From Patescibacteria group bacterium (GTDB taxonomy: Bacteria > Patescibacteriota > Saccharimonadia > Saccharimonadales > UBA4665), in assembly GCA_030272735.1 (NCBI GenBank), contig JARXKL010000006.1, positions 1-60,616 of the forward strand: a stretch of DNA of 60,616 bases, in the 5' to 3' direction. A program made the position numbers and the translations under genes. The notes under the pieces were generated by a model. It was not told where the DNA came from. It saw nothing but the letters and a program-made list of their open reading frames with translations, and made no database searches. Positions within the stretch are counted from its first letter, which is position 1. Each line of letters begins with the position of its first letter. Of this stretch, positions 53,729 through 60,616 are shown one piece after another.

Positions 53729-54592
53729 GTTGCTCTTGAGCGTCACGATGGCCATTTTGCCATCCGAATGAAGTGAACCGGTCCATACGCGGTTGATCAA
53801 ACGATAGGGCTTATCAAGCTTGATAGTCGCAACTTTGCTTACTAACTTGGCTGCTTGCAGTTTTTGGACAATCAGTTCTCGCTCGGCGTTGGTATCTGGA
53901 TTTATCATATGGGTTAACTGCAAATTGTGGCGAATGACGCCAAAGCCAGTGTCACGTGAGGCCGCACCAACCCATAGCAAACTATCGCTGCTGACGTGTT
54001 TTTTGCGGTTGTGCCAGTGAATGGTATTGAAACTTACTTTCTGACCACTTTCATATGTTGTAGCCCAAAACCGCACGTGATGACGATTTCCGCTACCGCC
54101 ATCAAGTGGTATTTCGAATCCAACATCGTGTTTGCGGCCAAACAAGTACAGATTACTCATAGGCGCAGTAGCGTACTCTCGTTCAAAGAAAGTGCTCAAC
54201 AAATGTTTTAGTAAGTAGCGGCCGTGGTGAGGGTCAGCAACGAACCAGCCACTTTTCTCCATAGATTGAATGAGCTCTAAGCGAGTACTGATAATACCAA
54301 TATTAAGCGGATCAGACGCAAAACCATCAGGGGTAACACAGTAGAGCGGCAGGTGTTTGGCAGGGACGAATATTCGGTACAAACGAATGAGTGCCGGCAC
54401 CAGAACGTATGCACCAATGACGTAGGTAGTAAATACAGCGAAGCCAAGCGGCAGGCGTTTTTCAAAATACGGGAAAACTTTATCGACCGAGAAATAAGCA
54501 ATAATTAGGCCGGGCACGAGTACGGCAATACGTTTTGCGGGGCGGACAATATGCATGATCATCGAGATTACATAATACAATAGAAGTCGCAT
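53717..54592 (-). CDS. LssY C-terminal-domain membrane protein
   Basis: 291 aa. Two N-terminal hydrophobic helices (about 22-40, 50-70) precede a cytoplasmic or surface domain resembling LssY_C: LIQSMEKSGWFVADPHHGRYLLKHLL, then GRKHDVGFEIPLDGGSGNRHHVRFW and SLLWVGAASRDTGFGV. LssY_C proteins occur with PAP2-like phosphatases and in membrane proteins of unclear role. An in-frame ATG at 54562 (MIMHIVRP) is an alternative start and would remove the 2-nt overlap with the divergent MutY-like gene. Confidence 0.72.
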   Translation of the reverse strand: MRLLLYYVISMIMHIVRPAKRIAVLVPGLIIAYFSVDKVFPYFEKRLPLGFAVFTTYVIGAYVLVPALIRLYRIFVPAKHLPLYCVTPDGFASDPLNIGIISTRLELIQSMEKSGWFVADPHHGRYLLKHLLSTFFEREYATAPMSNLYLFGRKHDVGFEIPLDGGSGNRHHVRFWATTYESGQKVSFNTIHWHNRKKHVSSDSLLWVGAASRDTGFGVIRHNLQLTHMINPDTNAERELIVQKLQAAKLVSKVATIKLDKPYRLINRVWTGSLHSDGKMAIVTLKSNSLK

Positions 54593-55418
54593 GATACTTG
54601 AAGATGACCAACGGCAATTATTTCAAGAAACAGTCTGGGCGCATTATTCTGAACACGCCAGACACGATTTACCGTGGAGGCAGCCAGATTTAGATGGTAC
54701 ATTTGACCCTTACAAAATCATGGTCAGCGAGCTAATGCTCCAGCAGACACAAGTACAGCGCGTGATCCCGAAGTATAAAACTTTTCTCAAAAAATTCCCG
54801 AACGCAAAAGCACTGAGCAGGGCGGCACTTGGCGATGTGCTGCGCGAATGGGCAGGACTTGGCTATAACCGGCGTGCAAAGTACCTCCACAATGCAGCTC
54901 AAATGATAGCAGATGACTTTGGCGGCATATTTCCTCAAGATCAAACCACGCTCACAAAGCTTCCAGGCGTAGGCATAAACACTGCCGGCGCTATCGCTGC
55001 TTATGCCTACAATCAGCCCGTCGTGTTTATTGAGACAAATATTAAAACAGCGCTCATTCATCATTTTTTTGCTGACCATACCGACGTGTCGGACAAGGAT
55101 GTACTAGCGGTAGCAGAACAGGTGCTAAACACCGAGCAACCACGTGAATGGTACTGGGCGCTGATGGATTACGGCAGTCACCTTAAGCAAACTGTCGGCA
55201 ATGCTAATCGGCAGAGCAAAAGCTACACTAAACAGTCCTCGTTTAATGGTTCGAAGCGCCAGATACGAGGGCAGGTTATAGCGTTGCTATCAGGCCAGAC
55301 TCAAAGCCTGAACGCTTTGCAGCAGCGCATCCCAGATGACCGACTACAAAATGTCGTATCTGATTTACTCAAAGAAGGTTTAATAACTGAGACAAAAGAC
55401 GGCAATCTGTCTCTGTAA
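54591..55418 (+). CDS. MutY-like adenine glycosylase lacking the FeS cluster
   Basis: 275 aa, HhH-GPD superfamily with the MutY-type N-terminus (LPWRQPD, VSELMLQQTQV with Glu47) and helix-hairpin-helix LPGVGINTAGAIAAYAY. The usual catalytic Asp of the family motif VDTNI/LDGNV is Glu here (FIETNI, E148), and the C-x6-C-x2-C-x5-C cluster ligands after the catalytic domain are absent, as is the MutT-like C-terminal domain. The last 50 residues resemble a small winged helix. FeS-less MutY proteins are known in some bacteria, so activity is possible, but the Asp-to-Glu change makes it uncertain. TACAAT (54576-54581) precedes the start. Confidence 0.82.
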   Translation: MILEDDQRQLFQETVWAHYSEHARHDLPWRQPDLDGTFDPYKIMVSELMLQQTQVQRVIPKYKTFLKKFPNAKALSRAALGDVLREWAGLGYNRRAKYLHNAAQMIADDFGGIFPQDQTTLTKLPGVGINTAGAIAAYAYNQPVVFIETNIKTALIHHFFADHTDVSDKDVLAVAEQVLNTEQPREWYWALMDYGSHLKQTVGNANRQSKSYTKQSSFNGSKRQIRGQVIALLSGQTQSLNALQQRIPDDRLQNVVSDLLKEGLITETKDGNLSL

Positions 55419-55451
55419 GAACGCTTATGTTTTCGTGTTACAATGCATGTT

Positions 55452-55886
55452 ATGGAACCAACACCAACGACCCCTGCAAACCCTCCAGTAGCCCCAACAA
55501 GTCCGCCAGCAAATCCTGCACCAGCAGTTCCTGTTGCTTCGGCAACGCCCAATGCTGCAACTATTCCACCTGAAGCCCAGGTACCTAGCGCAGTTTCAGA
55601 AGCACCATCAGAAACACCTCCCGAAGCACCAACAGAAGCACCTGTTGAAGCCCAAGCAGCAGCGCCCGATGCAGAAGGCGTTGTGCAAGCGCCAGAGCCT
55701 ACAGAGGACGAAGCTGCTTCTTCCGAGCCAGCAGAAACCGAAGAACAACAGAAGCCTGAAAAGGCGCCAAAAACTCCACGAACACCTCTCGATAAGAGCA
55801 CCGTCACCGTTATAACCATCACAGTAGTAATTGTCGTTCTCCTTTCTGCAGTGGCAGTTTTTGCCTACCTCAGCAGCAAAAAATAG
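55452..55886 (+). CDS. Pro/Ala/Glu-rich protein with C-terminal membrane anchor
   Basis: 144 aa. About 110 residues of Pro-Ala-Glu repeats (PPEAPTEAPVEAQ) are followed by a C-terminal membrane helix (TVITITVVIVVLLSAVAVFAYL) and SSKK. A tail anchor would leave the acidic linker in the cytoplasm. I chose the ATG at 55452, because TACAAT (55439-55444) ends 7 nt upstream and overlaps the earlier ATG at 55443. Function unknown; extracellular spacer or wall-facing linker are both possible. Confidence 0.5.
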   Translation: MEPTPTTPANPPVAPTSPPANPAPAVPVASATPNAATIPPEAQVPSAVSEAPSETPPEAPTEAPVEAQAAAPDAEGVVQAPEPTEDEAASSEPAETEEQQKPEKAPKTPRTPLDKSTVTVITITVVIVVLLSAVAVFAYLSSKK

Positions 55887-55918
55887 CCGAGACCTAAAAC
55901 TTGTGCTATAAAAGTGCT

Positions 55919-56479
55919 ATGTTTTCCGACGCCACAACCGAGTTACATGACGGCCACATAGGTGTTCTGCCAACAGATACCGTCTATGGAGTTGTAGCCT
56001 GCGCCTCTAATAAAGAGGCAGTTAAACGCCTGTACCAACTTAAGCATCGTGAACATAAACCCGGAACGGTTATTGCAGCTTCGATTGAGCAACTCGTTGA
56101 CCTTGGCATTAAGCGCCGCTACCTTAAAGCTGTTGAGCAATATTGGCCAGGAGCAGTCAGTGTTGTTGTTCCATGTGCAAATCCTGAGCTAGAGTACTTG
56201 CATCAGGGGAAAATGAGCTTGGCTGTTCGTATTCCTGACGATGCTTCAATTCAAGAATTATTGAAGCAAACGGGACCACTCATAACTTCCAGCGCAAATT
56301 TGCCAGGAGAAGACCCGGCCACGACTGTGCAAGCTGCCCGCGAATACTTCGATGATGAGGTGGATTTTTATGTAGATGGCGGCGATTTATCGGATAGCCA
56401 GCCGTCAACAATCTTAAGAATTGTCGATGACGCAGTTGAAGTACTACGTCAGGGTGCAGTAAACGTGAGCAATAGTTAG
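55919..56479 (+). CDS. tsaC: L-threonylcarbamoyladenylate synthase (TsaC/Sua5/YrdC)
   Basis: 186 aa. Single YrdC domain: GVLPTDTVYGVVACA, RLYQLKHREHKPG, PGAVSVVVP, and the SLAVRIPDD and ITSSANLPGED blocks. It makes threonylcarbamoyl-AMP for t6A37 of tRNA. I chose the ATG at 55919, where TATAAA (55907-55912) ends 6 nt upstream; a frame from 55901 has the first Met before the -10 box. Short TsaC type, without the Sua5 C-terminal domain. Confidence 0.9.
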   Translation: MFSDATTELHDGHIGVLPTDTVYGVVACASNKEAVKRLYQLKHREHKPGTVIAASIEQLVDLGIKRRYLKAVEQYWPGAVSVVVPCANPELEYLHQGKMSLAVRIPDDASIQELLKQTGPLITSSANLPGEDPATTVQAAREYFDDEVDFYVDGGDLSDSQPSTILRIVDDAVEVLRQGAVNVSNS

Positions 56480-56483
56480 CTGC

Positions 56484-56489
56484 TACAAT
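56484..56489 (+). promoter_or_regulatory. -10 box for the MazG gene (predicted leaderless)
   Basis: TACAAT ends 6 nt before the ATG at 56496; no Shine-Dalgarno is present. Confidence 0.5.
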
Positions 56490-56495
56490 ACAGCC

Positions 56496-56828
56496 ATGAC
56501 TTTTGAAGAATACGAGAAATTAGCGCTGACCTCGGTGTTATCTACCGGTGATCCGTTCAAAGATTTGCTCCATTGGGTGCTCGGACTCAACGGTGAAGCT
56601 GGTGAAGTCGCCGAAAAAATGAAAAAGATCATACGCGACAAAAACAGCATTATCACCGAAGAAGACAAAGCAGAAATGGCCAAGGAAATTGGCGATGTAC
56701 TTTGGTACTTGGCGGTATTTGCACATGATCTTGGCATTCCACTGGAATCGATTGCGCAGCAAAACCTCGATAAGCTCAAAAGCCGTAAAGAACGCGGGGC
56801 CCTCGGCGGCAGCGGCGACAACCGCTAA
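56496..56828 (+). CDS. MazG-like nucleotide pyrophosphohydrolase
   Basis: 110 aa. All-alpha NTP-PPase of the MazG type: GLNGEAGEVAEKMKKIIRD and EIGDVLWYLAVFAHDLGI supply the acidic residues that bind magnesium. It hydrolyses non-canonical or excess NTPs/dNTPs. The stop overlaps the Nudix start by 1 nt (TAATG), and the DNPH1-like gene lies convergently, which suggests a nucleotide-cleaning group. Confidence 0.88.
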   Translation: MTFEEYEKLALTSVLSTGDPFKDLLHWVLGLNGEAGEVAEKMKKIIRDKNSIITEEDKAEMAKEIGDVLWYLAVFAHDLGIPLESIAQQNLDKLKSRKERGALGGSGDNR

Positions 56829-57289
56829 TGCCTGAATCAGCCTTTGGTAGTGCAATGCCCCACATTGCAGCCTATGTTATCTTTCGCAAAGAAGGTAAAG
56901 TCGCATTTGTCATGCGTGCAAATACTTCCTGGATGAACGGCTATTACGGTTTACCATCGGGTAAAGTCGAGAACGACGAAACGTTTACACAAGCAGCAAT
57001 TCGCGAAGCAAAAGAAGAAGTTGGCGTAAATATAAATCCAGAAGATCTCAAGTGTGTTTTGATCGCTCATCGTAAAAGTAAAGATATTAACTGGGTCGAT
57101 GCCTGTTTTGAGGCTAGTAACTGGGATGGAGGGCTTACAAACGCAGAGCCGCACATTCACTCTGAACTGGCTTGGCTAGACCCGAATAACTTACCAGAAA
57201 ATGTTATTCCGTCGGTTCGTCATTATATCGGGCAAATTTCAGCAGGCAATTCTTATACTGAATTCGGCTGGGTCGGCGAACGCGACTAA
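56828..57289 (+). CDS. Nudix hydrolase
   Basis: 153 aa with a canonical Nudix box GKVENDETFTQAAIREAKEEVGV at about residues 45-67 (G, E, R, EE and G all at the expected spacing). The N-terminus AAYVIFRKEGKVAFVMRANTSWMNGYYGLPSG is a MutT-like strand-helix arrangement. Probably hydrolyses a nucleoside diphosphate derivative. Its last 4 nt overlap the convergent DNPH1-like gene. Confidence 0.9.
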   Translation: MPESAFGSAMPHIAAYVIFRKEGKVAFVMRANTSWMNGYYGLPSGKVENDETFTQAAIREAKEEVGVNINPEDLKCVLIAHRKSKDINWVDACFEASNWDGGLTNAEPHIHSELAWLDPNNLPENVIPSVRHYIGQISAGNSYTEFGWVGERD

Positions 57290-57705
57290 GCGAGCGCTTT
57301 TATAAACAACTTAATGGCCGCCTCGGCTTGTTCGACATCATTGTAGTGAACGACTTGTACGTTGGGGTCGCCATCAATCATGGCTGATAGTCGCTTTCCT
57401 TCTTGATTTCGGTATAGTGCCAGAACCGGCTTACCCCATTGCTCAGCCTTGGCAATTTCGTACCCGACGCCGAGCGACGGACTGCTAACTTCGGCAATAA
57501 CGGCATCTGATTGCTCCACCCATGCCAGATCCTGAGTATAAATATCGCTGCTTTTGCCTGCGCTGCCCATGGCAGTGAGCTTTCCGTCGGCAAATATCTC
57601 GGTCAACAAATTTGCATGTTGTTTGATTATAGCCACGAGTTCAGCATAGCGTTCGGCGTCATCTCGGCCGCCGCGAATGGAGCAAGCAAAATATATACTA
57701 GGCAT
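57286..57705 (-). CDS. DNPH1/Rcl-like 2'-deoxynucleoside 5'-phosphate N-hydrolase
   Basis: 139 aa. Sequence blocks IYFACSIRGGRDDAERYAELV, EQSDAVIAEVSSPSLGVGYEI, and LALYRNQEGKRLSAMI closely follow the DNPH1/Rcl subgroup of the nucleoside 2-deoxyribosyltransferase family, with the family's catalytic Glu probably in GVGYEI. I chose ATG 57705 (MPSIYF); the longer frame to 57750 adds 15 non-conserved residues inside murC. It would cut the glycosidic bond of dNMPs, including modified ones, and thus complement MazG and Nudix enzymes next door. Confidence 0.85.
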   Translation of the reverse strand: MPSIYFACSIRGGRDDAERYAELVAIIKQHANLLTEIFADGKLTAMGSAGKSSDIYTQDLAWVEQSDAVIAEVSSPSLGVGYEIAKAEQWGKPVLALYRNQEGKRLSAMIDGDPNVQVVHYNDVEQAEAAIKLFIKALA

Positions 57706-58993
57706 CGAACTCTTTGTGGAGCCAGTCGTCGAGGCTGTTGCCACCGCCACCGGCCATGCAGACTACCATATCGCCGGCATCGAGATGCTTTTGGATTGCA
57801 GATTTTAGTGCAGCGTCGCGTTCCATGGCCGTAGCAATGCTAGGGTCAGACAAATGCTCAATTAGTTCGGATGGCGGAATAATTCGTTGGCCAGGATCTT
57901 CACGGGCGAGGTAGCTGGGGATCCAGTAGAGCTGGGTGGCGCCGTCAAAGCAATCTATATAATCGTCGAGCATGTAATGTTGGCGGCGGTTTGTTAGTGG
58001 TTCGTAGACGACGACCAAGTTTTGGCCTGATTCGGCGGCCATTTCGGTGGCGACGCTCATAGCCCCTCGTATTTTCTCTGGTGTATGGGCGTAGTCACTG
58101 TACAAACTAGGCCGCACAAGCTCCATACGGCGCGACAGGCCAGGGAAACGGCTGGCAATGGCCACGAGTTCATCGAAGGGCGCACCGGTAGCCTGGTGGA
58201 CTGCCTGAATTGCCAGCCATGCGTCGAGCCGATTATATTGGCCCAGTAAGCTGATTTTGCCAATGTGCTCATCGGCGCTATCCAAAATAGTAACTTCGTC
58301 GCGGTCTTCGAGGCCTAAATAGTTAGCGTCTTCCTCCCACACATAGGTGTGGAGTGATTGCTCGATGAAATCATTAAACGCGGCTTGGTAATCTTCGCGA
58401 GTCGGAAAAATTTCGTGGTGATCCCAGCTAACTCCTGTAATAACGCTGATTGCTGGTTCGTAGGCCAAAAAGTTACGGTCAAATTCGTCGGCTTCATATA
58501 TGAAATATTCGCTCTCGGGCGTGAACGCACCCATCTCGGCAAAGGACGTTTTGGCAGGCAACAGGTAACTGATTGGAGTCGTGAGCTCGCTAAACAACCA
58601 CGTCGTGATAGCGGTAGTGGTGGTTTTACCGTGTGTGCCGGCGACAGCGAGCAACTTCAAGCCTTTATCTTTCAAAATTACATTGAGCAGCTCATCGCGT
58701 TTGCTCATTTTTATAGATTGCTCTTTGCAGAACAGTAGTTCCGGTGCATTCGGGTTTTCAAGGGGCAATGCAGACGTATATACAAACCAGTCAATAGGAT
58801 GCCCGTCATGCAAGTCGCGAATTTCGGAGTCAGTCTGACCGATGTGAATATTGGTAATACCGTGCTTGCGTAGGTAGGTGATATAGCTTGAATCTTGCTT
58901 GTCAGAGCCTGAAACGGTGTAGCCAGCTTGGTAGGCAATTTGGGCTAATGGGCCTATTCCAGCGCCGCCAATACCTGAAAAATAGATGTGCAT
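57698..58993 (-). CDS. murC: UDP-N-acetylmuramate--L-alanine ligase-type Mur ligase
   Basis: 431 aa. MurC-type N-terminal Rossmann motif FSGIGGAGIGPLAQ, ATP loop VAGTHGKTTTT, the EADEFDRNFL and VITGVSWDHHEIF blocks and C-terminal NRRQHYMLDDY. It attaches L-Ala to UDP-MurNAc. The sequence is divergent enough that an Mpl-type recycling ligase is possible. It overlaps the DNPH1-like gene by 8 nt, both leftward. Confidence 0.87.
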   Translation of the reverse strand: MHIYFSGIGGAGIGPLAQIAYQAGYTVSGSDKQDSSYITYLRKHGITNIHIGQTDSEIRDLHDGHPIDWFVYTSALPLENPNAPELLFCKEQSIKMSKRDELLNVILKDKGLKLLAVAGTHGKTTTTAITTWLFSELTTPISYLLPAKTSFAEMGAFTPESEYFIYEADEFDRNFLAYEPAISVITGVSWDHHEIFPTREDYQAAFNDFIEQSLHTYVWEEDANYLGLEDRDEVTILDSADEHIGKISLLGQYNRLDAWLAIQAVHQATGAPFDELVAIASRFPGLSRRMELVRPSLYSDYAHTPEKIRGAMSVATEMAAESGQNLVVVYEPLTNRRQHYMLDDYIDCFDGATQLYWIPSYLAREDPGQRIIPPSELIEHLSDPSIATAMERDAALKSAIQKHLDAGDMVVCMAGGGGNSLDDWLHKEFDA

Positions 58994-59056
58994 ACCTATA
59001 GCGTACCGCGAGGTTGCAGCAGCGTCTAGGTGTTATCGTATATAATCAGTAACAAC

Positions 59057-59662
59057 ATGAACAACCAGCCGCTACAGCAAGCAGGTAATGCCTTCCAAAA
59101 AATCAAACCCGTTACGTTCCTGATCTTAGCGGGAATTAGCACGATCGTGGCGATTTTTGCGCTGCGAGCCAACAACGAGCACATGATAGAGCTCCGTCAA
59201 AAGGTATATACCGCCGATGAAAAGGGCACTGACGTCCAAAAACCGCTCAAGGATTTGCAACTGTACGTTATAAGCCACATGAACACTGACTTGGGGGCCG
59301 GTCCAACTCCTGTATATCCTCCGATACAGCTCAAATACACCTATGACCGACTGGTCCGAGCCCAAGGTGATGCTACCGCAAAAGCCAATACTGAACTGTA
59401 CACGGCGGCGCAGGCCTACTGCGAACAGCAAAACTCGCACGACGTGTCTGGCCGCAACCGTATTCCATGCATCGAGCAGTATGTGCAGCAGCACAATCCA
59501 CAAAAAATAAAGCAAATCCCTGATGCCTTGTACAAGTTCTCGTTCATAACCCCGAAGTGGTCGCCTGACTTAGCTGGTTGGAGCATTGTTATAGCCGTGG
59601 TGAGTTTTATAGCTTTCGTTAGTAGCTTTGCAGTCCAGAAGCTAACCCGCAGAAACGCCTAA
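59057..59662 (+). CDS. membrane protein of unknown function
   Basis: 201 aa with hydrophobic helices at about 18-37 (VTFLILAGISTIVAIFALRA) and 172-192 (GWSIVIAVVSFIAFVSSFAV); between them a mostly alpha-helical, probably extracellular region of about 130 residues with two Cys (YCEQQNS, IPCIEQY). I chose ATG 59057, shortly after TATAAT (59041-59046), which would leave a 4-nt leader; a longer frame from 59030 would contain this box. It ends before a bidirectional terminator. No family recognised. Confidence 0.6.
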   Translation: MNNQPLQQAGNAFQKIKPVTFLILAGISTIVAIFALRANNEHMIELRQKVYTADEKGTDVQKPLKDLQLYVISHMNTDLGAGPTPVYPPIQLKYTYDRLVRAQGDATAKANTELYTAAQAYCEQQNSHDVSGRNRIPCIEQYVQQHNPQKIKQIPDALYKFSFITPKWSPDLAGWSIVIAVVSFIAFVSSFAVQKLTRRNA

Positions 59663-59672
59663 AGCACAAAAA

Positions 59673-59696
59673 AATACCCCTTCGGAAAGGGGTATT
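59673..59696. terminator. bidirectional rho-independent terminator
   Basis: AATACCCCTT/AAGGGGTATT forms a perfect 10-bp stem around a 4-nt loop (CGGA; the central C-UUCG-G also fits a UUCG tetraloop). On the minus strand it is followed by a run of seven T (from the A run before 59674), so it ends the 59716 gene strongly and probably also stops the 59057 gene. Confidence 0.9.
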
Positions 59697-59715
59697 GATT
59701 CAAGTTTACCGGTAA

Positions 59716-60378
59716 CTACGGAGTAGTTGTGGTTGGCTTGGTTGTCGCGCCTGGAGTAGCAGGTGCAGTGTTAGTGTTTGGATTAGCACTTTGAACACTG
59801 TTGCTTGAGTTTGTGCCAGCGCTGGAGCTCTGGTCAGAACACTTCTGGCCACTTGGGTTCTGCTTAACGAAGGTCTTAACTGCTTGTGCAACTTGACCGT
59901 TGTCTTGTAGGTTTTCCCAGAAAGTAACCTGGTCGCGGTTAATGACCATTTGGTCATATGGTTCGTGCAATTCACAACCAAGCTTCACGAGTGAAACGCT
60001 GGTGTTAGTGCTCGCGGTTGAACCGGTTGCTGCTCCGCCAGAAGTCTGGAGGTAGTAGATGTTAGAAACAACAAAGTACTTGCTGTTCAAAGTCTTAATT
60101 TTACCGAAGTACACTTGGCCAGTATTCAAGAATACGGCTTGTAGCTTGGTGCTATCAACATACTTTTCTTCTTGGCTGTTACCGCCCTTTGATGCCATTG
60201 CAATGACACCGACGAGTAGTATAGCTGCTAATGCTGCTGCTACTACGAAACCGACGCGGCCGATTTTGCTGCCGCCATTATTACTGTTTGATTTACGTGC
60301 GCCCCCTGCAAGTCCTGTAGCACTTGGTGCTGGATGTCCTGCAGTTTGTGGTTGCGCGTTGCGATTAGAAAGATCCAT
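59716..60378 (-). CDS. membrane-anchored hypothetical protein, Saccharibacteria-type
   Basis: 220 aa. A cytoplasmic N-terminus (about 40 residues, Pro/Gly/Asn-rich), one membrane helix (about 43-62, VGFVVAAALAAILLVGVIAMA) and an extracellular domain with FLNTGQVYFGKIKTLNSKYFVV, CELHEPYDQMVINRDQVTFWENL, ending in a Ser/Thr/Pro-rich tail (TKPTTTTP). The YFGKI and INRDQVTFW pattern is one I associate with conserved TM7 proteins of unknown function. RBS: AAGAGGTGGAG about 10-20 nt upstream. Confidence 0.6.
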   Translation of the reverse strand: MDLSNRNAQPQTAGHPAPSATGLAGGARKSNSNNGGSKIGRVGFVVAAALAAILLVGVIAMASKGGNSQEEKYVDSTKLQAVFLNTGQVYFGKIKTLNSKYFVVSNIYYLQTSGGAATGSTASTNTSVSLVKLGCELHEPYDQMVINRDQVTFWENLQDNGQVAQAVKTFVKQNPSGQKCSDQSSSAGTNSSNSVQSANPNTNTAPATPGATTKPTTTTP

Positions 60379-60424
60379 ATAGATTCTTGCTCCACCTCTT
60401 TATTACTTTTATGGTTACCGACTC

Positions 60425-60453
60425 AGTGTAGTACACCACTGTAACGAAGGCAA
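60425..60453 (-). promoter_or_regulatory. promoter of the 59716 gene
   Basis: On the minus strand TTGCCT (60453-60448), a 17-nt spacer and TACACT (60430-60425) predict a start near 60418 and a 40-nt leader with a good Shine-Dalgarno. Confidence 0.5.
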
Positions 60454-60510
60454 CTGTAAAATGCTCATGGCTATCCACAGTTTTTATCTAACACCTCTAA
60501 TGGAGAGGCA

Positions 60511-60532
60511 CAATTTTTTAAGATAAAAATTG
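60511..60532. repeat. AT-rich inverted repeat
   Basis: CAATTTTT (60511-60518) and AAAAATTG (60525-60532) form an 8-bp stem with a 6-nt loop, extended after a 2-nt bulge by AGG/CCT. It lies just before the rightmost promoter and may be an operator or a leftover terminator. Confidence 0.4.
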
Positions 60533-60541
60533 CCTAAGGGG

Positions 60542-60571
60542 TTGACAAGCAAAAACTGACAAGAGTATGTT
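60542..60571 (+). promoter_or_regulatory. promoter of the rightmost partial gene
   Basis: A perfect TTGACA (60542-60547), an 18-nt spacer and TATGTT (60566-60571) lead to the frame that opens at 60609. Confidence 0.5.
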
Positions 60572-60608
60572 AGGGGTACATCACTAATGGATAAGAGAGG
60601 GGTCAGAG

Positions 60609-60616
60609 ATGGCATA
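60609..60616 (+). CDS. start of a truncated gene
   Basis: Only ATG GCA TA is inside the window. The strong GAGAGGGG (60595-60602) at the right distance and the promoter upstream support a real start. Nothing can be said about the product. Confidence 0.4.

Overview
The window looks like the replication-origin neighbourhood of a Candidatus Saccharibacteria (TM7) or closely related Patescibacteria chromosome. This is an inference from gene content: a dnaA/dnaN/recF block next to rpmH-rnpA-yidC-jag, a type IV secretion-like gene set (pilin-like proteins, VirB6-like protein, PrgI, split VirB4) with large secreted peptidoglycan hydrolases, tight packing, and a large cell-surface polysaccharide locus. 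TGA is used as an ordinary stop, so the UGA-glycine code of Gracilibacteria/SR1 is excluded. No rRNA, tRNA, transposase or CRISPR array was seen.

Layout. 1-1087 (-): two pilin-like membrane proteins, the first cut by the window edge. 1190-14328 (+): VirB6-like protein, PrgI, separate VirB4 N-domain and VirB4 ATPase genes, a 984-aa membrane protein with a VanY-type peptidase end, a three-domain wall hydrolase, and two anchored proteins, one PEGA-like. 14332-21197: recF, a MazEF/PemK-type toxin-antitoxin pair lodged between recF and dnaN, dnaN, dnaA, then the divergent rpmH-rnpA-yidC-jag operon. DnaA-box-like sites lie both upstream of dnaA and between dnaA and dnaN. 21209-29908: two glycosyltransferases, a Wzm/Wzt ABC exporter whose Wzt has a C-terminal extension, two methyltransferases (one of the MycE/ElmMI sugar O-methyltransferase type), and a secreted protein with three ricin-type trefoils. 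29946-44671: a tandem glycosyltransferase, dTDP-L-rhamnose genes rmlB-nudix-rmlC-rmlD-rmlA, a nucleotidyltransferase plus eukaryotic-type phosphomannomutase-like HAD protein, glmS, a second glycosyltransferase, a polyprenyl-phosphate sugar transferase, an O-antigen ligase/polymerase-like protein and GtrA.

44679-60616: a LexA-type HTH protein without peptidase domain; a cobalamin-riboswitch-like leader in front of an unrecognised HEXXH/zinc-ribbon protein; nadD; a CNNM/CBS membrane protein; aspS; a 39-aa orphan MazE/AbrB-like protein; AlkA-like and FeS-less MutY-like glycosylases; an aldo/keto reductase; a TsaC/Sua5 protein; a nucleotide-sanitation group (MazG, Nudix, DNPH1-like); a MurC-type ligase; and Saccharibacteria-style membrane proteins of unknown role.

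How it fits together. The polysaccharide genes could supply activated rhamnose and probably mannose, start a glycan on a lipid carrier, extend it, cap it by O-methylation and export it through Wzm/Wzt. The secretion genes and wall hydrolases look like a surface apparatus that crosses or remodels peptidoglycan. The strongest leads are the riboswitch-controlled unknown gene (45901-47462), the split VirB4 secretion/hydrolase locus, and a recurring -10 box placed 6-7 nt before start codons, which predicts frequent leaderless mRNAs.
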